Part shown: positions 60,754-64,000 of the stretch, piece after piece
Layout of the letters: the number at the start of each line of letters is the position of its first letter
How positions within the stretch are numbered: the first letter of the stretch is position 1
Source of the DNA: Micromonospora sediminicola
GTDB taxonomy: Bacteria > Actinomycetota > Actinomycetes > Mycobacteriales > Micromonosporaceae
DNA: 64,000 nucleotides
Assembly: GCF_900089585.1 (NCBI RefSeq)
Contig: NZ_FLRH01000004.1
Coordinates: 1,357,001 to 1,421,000 of the forward strand
Direction: 5' to 3'
The notes under the pieces: model-generated
The model's database searches: none
Seen by the model: the letters and a program-made list of their open reading frames with translations, nothing else
What the model was told of the DNA's origin: nothing
Translations under genes and position numbers: made by a program

Positions 60754-60789
60754 CTGTGCGCCCCGGTCCGGGAGGACCGGGGCGCACAG
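60754..60789 (-). terminator. terminator of tmRNA
   Basis: A perfect 16-bp stem (60754-60769 with 60774-60789) in CTGTGCGCCCCGGTCC, loop GGGA. It starts seven bases past the tmRNA 3' end. Confidence 0.5.
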
Positions 60790-60796
60790 GTCAAGG

Positions 60797-61172
60797 TGGT
60801 GGAGGTGCCGGGAATCGAACCCGGGTCCTTCGCCGGTTTGTCAGGGCTTCTCCGAGCGCAGCTCGCTGTGCCTCTACTCGGCCCCACCGCTCACGCGAGC
60901 AAGTTGGTGTGACGGGCCCAGTCGCTGATTGATCTCGCCGCACGGACCCCGCGACCGGGTCCGATTGGCCAGCCTTCTAGCTGATGCCGGCTAACTGGGT
61001 CGAAGGCGCTCCCAGGCCGACAGACTTGCTACTCGCCTCAGGCGGCGAGAGCGAAGTCAGCGCGATTGTTCTTGGCGCTTATTGGTTTCCGACGACCGAT
61101 TCTCGAGACGACGTCGGCTTCCTCGGCTCGCTTCCCCTGTCGCTGCGTACGAAGTCGAAACCAGTCACCCCC
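60797..61172 (-). ncRNA. ssrA: transfer-messenger RNA
   Basis: About 376 nt on the minus strand. The 5' end GGGGGTGACTGGTTTCGAC pairs with the 3' end CACCTCC-A-CCA to form the tRNA-like acceptor; the T arm GGGTTCGATTCCC and the encoded CCA (60797-60799) are present. The tag reading frame ends at the stop 61038-61040 and encodes AKNNRADFALAA, with the ALAA degradation end. SmpB, its partner, is encoded just upstream. It rescues stalled ribosomes. Confidence 0.5.
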
Positions 61173-61277
61173 TCGACAGGCCACCGTGCTGGTGGCACTG
61201 ACAAGCCTAACGCCTGCCGCAACGGGTTTCATCCCGAGCCCCGGCCCGGGCGCGCCGGCCGGGACAAAGCCGACAAA

Positions 61278-61757
61278 TCAGTCGTTCATGCCCTTGCCGC
61301 GCCGACCCGCGACGCGCCGGATCTCCCGGTCGGCGTCCCGCTTGGCGAGGTCCTGCCGCTTGTCGTACGACTTCTTGCCCTTGGCCAGGGCGATCTCGAC
61401 CTTGGCCCAGCCGTCCGAGAAGTAGACCTGCAACGGCACGACGGTCAGCCCGCCCTCCCGCGTCTTGCCGATCAGCCGGTCGATTTCCAGCCGGTTGAGC
61501 AGCAGCTTGCGGGTGCGCCGGGGCTCGTGGTTGGTCCAGGTGCCCTGGGTGTACTCCGGGATGTGCATGCCGTGCAGGTAGAGCTCGCCGCCGCTCTCCT
61601 GGGCGAACGCGTCGACCAGCGACGCCCGCCCGGCGCGCAGCGACTTGACCTCGGTGCCGGTCAACGCCATGCCCGCCTCGTAGGTGTCGAGGATGGCGTA
61701 GTCGTGCCGCGCCTTCTTGTTGGAGGCGACCACCTTGCGACCCTTTTCCCGTGGCAT
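61278..61757 (-). CDS. smpB: SsrA-binding protein SmpB
   Basis: A 159-residue SmpB: VVASNKKARHDYAILDTYEAGM, LTGTEVKSLRAGRASLVDAFA, LHGMHIPEYTQGTW, RKLLLNRLEIDRLIGK, and the basic tail KGKKSYDKRQDLAKRDADREIRR. It binds tmRNA and carries it into the ribosome. The ATG at 61757 gives the usual MPREKGRKVV start; a GTG three codons upstream (61766) is also possible. AGGAAGGGGG is upstream. It lies between ftsX and ssrA, the common actinobacterial order. Confidence 0.5.
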   Translation of the reverse strand: MPREKGRKVVASNKKARHDYAILDTYEAGMALTGTEVKSLRAGRASLVDAFAQESGGELYLHGMHIPEYTQGTWTNHEPRRTRKLLLNRLEIDRLIGKTREGGLTVVPLQVYFSDGWAKVEIALAKGKKSYDKRQDLAKRDADREIRRVAGRRGKGMND

Positions 61758-61829
61758 CGGCGCCACCCCCTTCCTGATCGACTCCCGGCCACCGGCCGGC
61801 GAGCGGAGATCATGCTACCGGAACCACAA

Positions 61830-61868
61830 GGGCCCTCCCGCGCCGTTTATTCCGACGCGGGAGGGCCC
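61830..61868 (-). terminator. hairpin between ftsX and smpB
   Basis: A perfect 13-bp stem GGGCCCTCCCGCG (61830-61842) with 61856-61868, 13-base loop containing GTTTATTC. It follows the ftsX stop by 20 bases. Confidence 0.5.
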
Positions 61869-61888
61869 CTGGAGAGCCGTACCGGTAC

Positions 61889-62764
61889 CTAGACCCGCAG
61901 GTAGAAGCGGAGCGTGACCCAGGCGGTGATCGCGCTGACCAGGCCACCGACGGCGGCCATCAGCGGGAAGGTCAGGAAGATCTCGGACCAGGAGATCGGG
62001 GTGATCAGCCCCTCCAGCGCGGCCATCGAGCTGCCGGCCGCCACCGTCTTCACGCCGATCAGCGCGAGCAGGCCGAGGATGGAGCCGATCAGGCCGGCCA
62101 CCACCGCCTCCAGCACGAACGGCGCCTGGATGAACCAGTTGGACGCGCCGACCAGCTTCATGACCGCGACCTCACGCCGCTTGCTGTAGGCGGCCACCTG
62201 GATGGTGTTCGCGACCAGCAGCAGGGCGGCGGCGGCCATCACGATGGCGAGGGCGAGCGCGCCGTTCTGGATGCCGGTGAGCACGCCGAAGACCTTGTCC
62301 AGCAGCTTGCTCTGGTCGACGATCGTGTCGATGCCCTCGGCCGTCTTGTACTGGTCGTAGATCTGCTTGTACTGCTGCGGGTCGTTCAGCGTGATCCGGA
62401 ACGACTCCGGCAGCTGGTCGGCCTTGACCGCGTTAACCAGGTCGGGCGCGTCGGCGTACATCTGCTGGAAGCGCTTGTACGCCTCGTCCTTGTTGACGTA
62501 CGTGACGTCCTTGACCAGCGGGTCCGCCTTGAGCTTGGTCTCCAGATCGGTCCGCTGCTGCTCCTGGACGTCGGTCTTCAGGAAGATCGAGACCTGGACG
62601 TTCTCGTAGTAGAGATCCTTCATGTCGCCGACCTTCTGGTACAGAAGGCCGCTGCCGCCCAGCATGAACAGCGACACCGCCATGGTGATGATCATGGCGA
62701 TCGTCATGGTGACGTTGCGCCACAGTCCGACCAGTACCTCGGACAGGACGTACTTCATCCGCAT
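61889..62764 (-). CDS. ftsX: cell-division ABC transporter permease FtsX
   Basis: A 291-residue FtsX: one N-terminal helix (about 20-42), an outside domain (45-165) with VQVSIFLKTDVQEQQ and YKRFQQMYADAPDLV, then three helices (about 170-195, 220-245, 262-285) with YSKRREVAVMKLVGASNWFI. With FtsE it couples ATP use to peptidoglycan hydrolases at the septum; the outside domain contacts the hydrolase. GGAGG lies nine bases before the ATG. It is 64 bases after ftsE in the same direction. Confidence 0.5.
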   Translation of the reverse strand: MRMKYVLSEVLVGLWRNVTMTIAMIITMAVSLFMLGGSGLLYQKVGDMKDLYYENVQVSIFLKTDVQEQQRTDLETKLKADPLVKDVTYVNKDEAYKRFQQMYADAPDLVNAVKADQLPESFRITLNDPQQYKQIYDQYKTAEGIDTIVDQSKLLDKVFGVLTGIQNGALALAIVMAAAALLLVANTIQVAAYSKRREVAVMKLVGASNWFIQAPFVLEAVVAGLIGSILGLLALIGVKTVAAGSSMAALEGLITPISWSEIFLTFPLMAAVGGLVSAITAWVTLRFYLRV

Positions 62765-62828
62765 CGGGATATTCCTCCGGCTCTCCGGCTGAGGTGTTCG
62801 TCGTCAGGGTCTACGGATCGTCAGCGGC

Positions 62829-63509
62829 TCAGCCGTAGACGCCGCGGGCCTGGTCGCGCACGATGCGGCCGCTCTCGATCTCGATCACCCGGCGCCGCAT
62901 CTGGTTCACGATGTTGGAGTCGTGCGTGACCATCACGACGGTCGTGCCGGTGCGGTTGATCCGGTCCAGGAGGCGCATGATCTCGATCGAGGTGTCCGGG
63001 TCCAGGTTTCCGGTGGGCTCGTCGGCCAGCAGGATCAGCGGCCGGTTCACGAACGCCCGGGCCACCGCGACACGCTGCTGCTCGCCGCCGGACAGCTCGT
63101 GCGGGTAGCGGTGCTCCTTGCCGCCGAGACCGACCAGCTCCAGCACCTCCGGCACGACCCGACGGGCCACCGCCTTCGTCTTGCCGATCACCTCCAGCGC
63201 GAACGCCACGTTCTCGTACGCGGTGCGGTTCGGCAGCAGCCGGAAGTCCTGGAAGACACAGCCGATGGAACGCCGGAAGTGGGGTCGCTTCCAGGAACGC
63301 ATCGACGTGACGTCCTTGCCGTTGACGACGACGCGACCCTTGTTGGGCGTGACCTCGTGCAGCAGCAACTTGATGATGGTGGACTTGCCGGAGCCGGATG
63401 GACCGATGAAGAAGACGAACTCGCCCTTCTCGATCGAGACGGACACGTTGTCGAGCGAAGGCCGGGACGCCTTCGGGTACGTCTTCGTCACTTGCTCAAG
63501 CTGAATCAC
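62829..63509 (-). CDS. ftsE: cell-division ABC transporter ATPase FtsE
   Basis: A 226-residue ABC ATPase: Walker A GPSGSGKSTIIKLL, Q-loop VFQDFRLLPNRTAYENVA, signature LSGGEQQRVAVARAFVNRP, Walker B LILLADEPTGNLDP and H-loop VVMVTHDSNIV. The start was set at GTG 63509 (VIQLEQVTKTYPK), the usual FtsE N-terminus; TAGACT lies eight bases upstream. It works with FtsX. The gene order prfB-ftsE-ftsX is conserved in actinobacteria. Confidence 0.5.
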   Translation of the reverse strand: MIQLEQVTKTYPKASRPSLDNVSVSIEKGEFVFFIGPSGSGKSTIIKLLLHEVTPNKGRVVVNGKDVTSMRSWKRPHFRRSIGCVFQDFRLLPNRTAYENVAFALEVIGKTKAVARRVVPEVLELVGLGGKEHRYPHELSGGEQQRVAVARAFVNRPLILLADEPTGNLDPDTSIEIMRLLDRINRTGTTVVMVTHDSNIVNQMRRRVIEIESGRIVRDQARGVYG

Positions 63510-63568
63510 GGGTCGAGAGTCTACGCGGTGTAACCGCAGAGCCAAGCCCCCCGCCCCGTGGATGCGGT

Positions 63569-63612
63569 GCGCGTCATCGATTTACCCGGTCAGACCGAGA
63601 TCGATGACGCGC
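63569..63612 (-). terminator. hairpin after prfB
   Basis: A perfect 13-bp stem GCGCGTCATCGAT (63569-63581) with 63600-63612 and an 18-base loop. It lies 15 bases past the prfB stop and before the ftsE promoter region. Confidence 0.5.
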
Positions 63613-63627
63613 TGCGTCCGACCGTGA

Positions 63628-64000
63628 TCACGCACCGTCAGCGGTGAGCTGCTGCTGCTTCCGCCAGCGGATTCCCGCCTCGATGAAGCTGTCCAGCTCG
63701 CCGTCGAAGACCGAGGACGGATTGCCCGTCTCCTGTTCGGTACGCAGATCCTTCACCATCTGATACGGGTGCAGGACGTACGACCGCATCTGGTCGCCCC
63801 ACGAGCCGGCGGCGTCGGTCTTCAGGCCCGCCATCTTGGCCTGCTCCTCCTGCCGCTTGCGCTCCAGCAGCCGGGCCTGGAGCACCCGCAGCGCGGACGC
63901 CTTGTTCTGGAGCTGCGACTTCTCGTTCTGGCAGGTGACCACGATGCCGGTCGGGATGTGGGTGATCCGGACCGCCGAGTCGGTGGTGTTGACCGACTGA
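63628..64000 (-). CDS. prfB: peptide chain release factor 2, C-terminal part
   Basis: The last 123 residues of RF2; the gene begins beyond the right edge, so the GGQ motif and any programmed frameshift are not visible. What is seen is SVNTTDSAVRITHIPTG, then VTCQNEKSQLQNKASALRVL, LLERKRQEEQAKMAG and WGDQMRSYVLHPYQMVKDLRT, the usual end of the peptidyl-hydrolysis and tRNA-mimic domains. RF2 ends translation at UGA and UAA codons. Confidence 0.5.
   Translation of the reverse strand, partial: QSVNTTDSAVRITHIPTGIVVTCQNEKSQLQNKASALRVLQARLLERKRQEEQAKMAGLKTDAAGSWGDQMRSYVLHPYQMVKDLRTEQETGNPSSVFDGELDSFIEAGIRWRKQQQLTADGA

Noticed and set aside
60797..60900. A separate tRNA gene near 60.8 kb
   Set aside because: The T arm and CCA belong to the 3' tRNA-like part of tmRNA.

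Overview
The window is very GC-rich DNA with GTG and TTG starts, many starts that look leaderless, and a block in the order prfB-ftsE-ftsX-smpB-ssrA. The block, the tuberculostearic-acid type operon (tmsA/tmsB) and the dispersed short palindromic repeats point to a high-GC actinomycete, most likely Micromonosporaceae and probably Micromonospora. This is inferred from gene content only. There is no rRNA, no recognisable transposase or prophage, and no CRISPR array. It reads as ordinary chromosome with small accessory cassettes and repeats between genes.

1-13 kb: the 3' end of a DUF3427-type helicase with an apparent one-base frameshift; two small membrane proteins divergent from a NarL-type kinase/regulator pair; an MMPL exporter; a metallo-beta-lactamase-fold hydrolase; a VOC protein and a DUF2071 protein; YidD with a Cys/Asp-rich head; a HigBA/RelE-like toxin-antitoxin pair with a 28-bp perfect palindrome over the toxin start; an AraC/GyrI-like regulator; and a phosphotransferase. 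13-24 kb: a PH-like/DUF3761-like membrane protein; a gluconate kinase/permease operon; a 680-bp repeat-rich gap; a monooxygenase with a TipA-like MerR regulator; a GGDEF-EAL protein; and a secreted GH26 mannanase.

24-37 kb: a two-gene operon of a Cas4/AddB-like iron-sulfur PD-(D/E)XK nuclease and an unrecognised 490-residue partner, which is the best candidate here for an undescribed system. It lies next to an inverted pair of 58-bp repeats around a zinc-ribbon gene. Then come an ArsR-like regulator with an SRPBCC protein under a clear operator; the tmsA-tmsB operon for 10-methyl fatty acids; YbaK, DUF427, a ricin-type lectin, an MFS permease, a GlxA-type regulator whose C-terminus runs into a palindromic repeat, a DinB-like protein and a secreted lysozyme-like protein.

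37-55 kb: a MoxR-like ATPase with a VWA protein; a second kinase/regulator pair with a membrane protein; hemerythrin and two aldo/keto reductases; a membrane-anchored AA10 lytic polysaccharide monooxygenase; a DUF4173 membrane protein whose best ribosome site is out of frame with its body; a secreted glycerophosphodiesterase; a multi-sensor SpoIIE-type phosphatase; and an AraC/VOC pair. 55-64 kb: a DUF1772 protein, tRNA-Ala(GGC), YqgE, MTA phosphorylase, a benzoylformate-decarboxylase-like enzyme, a lipoprotein, tmRNA, SmpB, FtsX, FtsE and the 3' part of prfB. Gene pairs that work together are TA toxin/antitoxin, GntK/GntP, TmsA/TmsB, FtsE/FtsX, SmpB/tmRNA, and the two kinase/regulator pairs.
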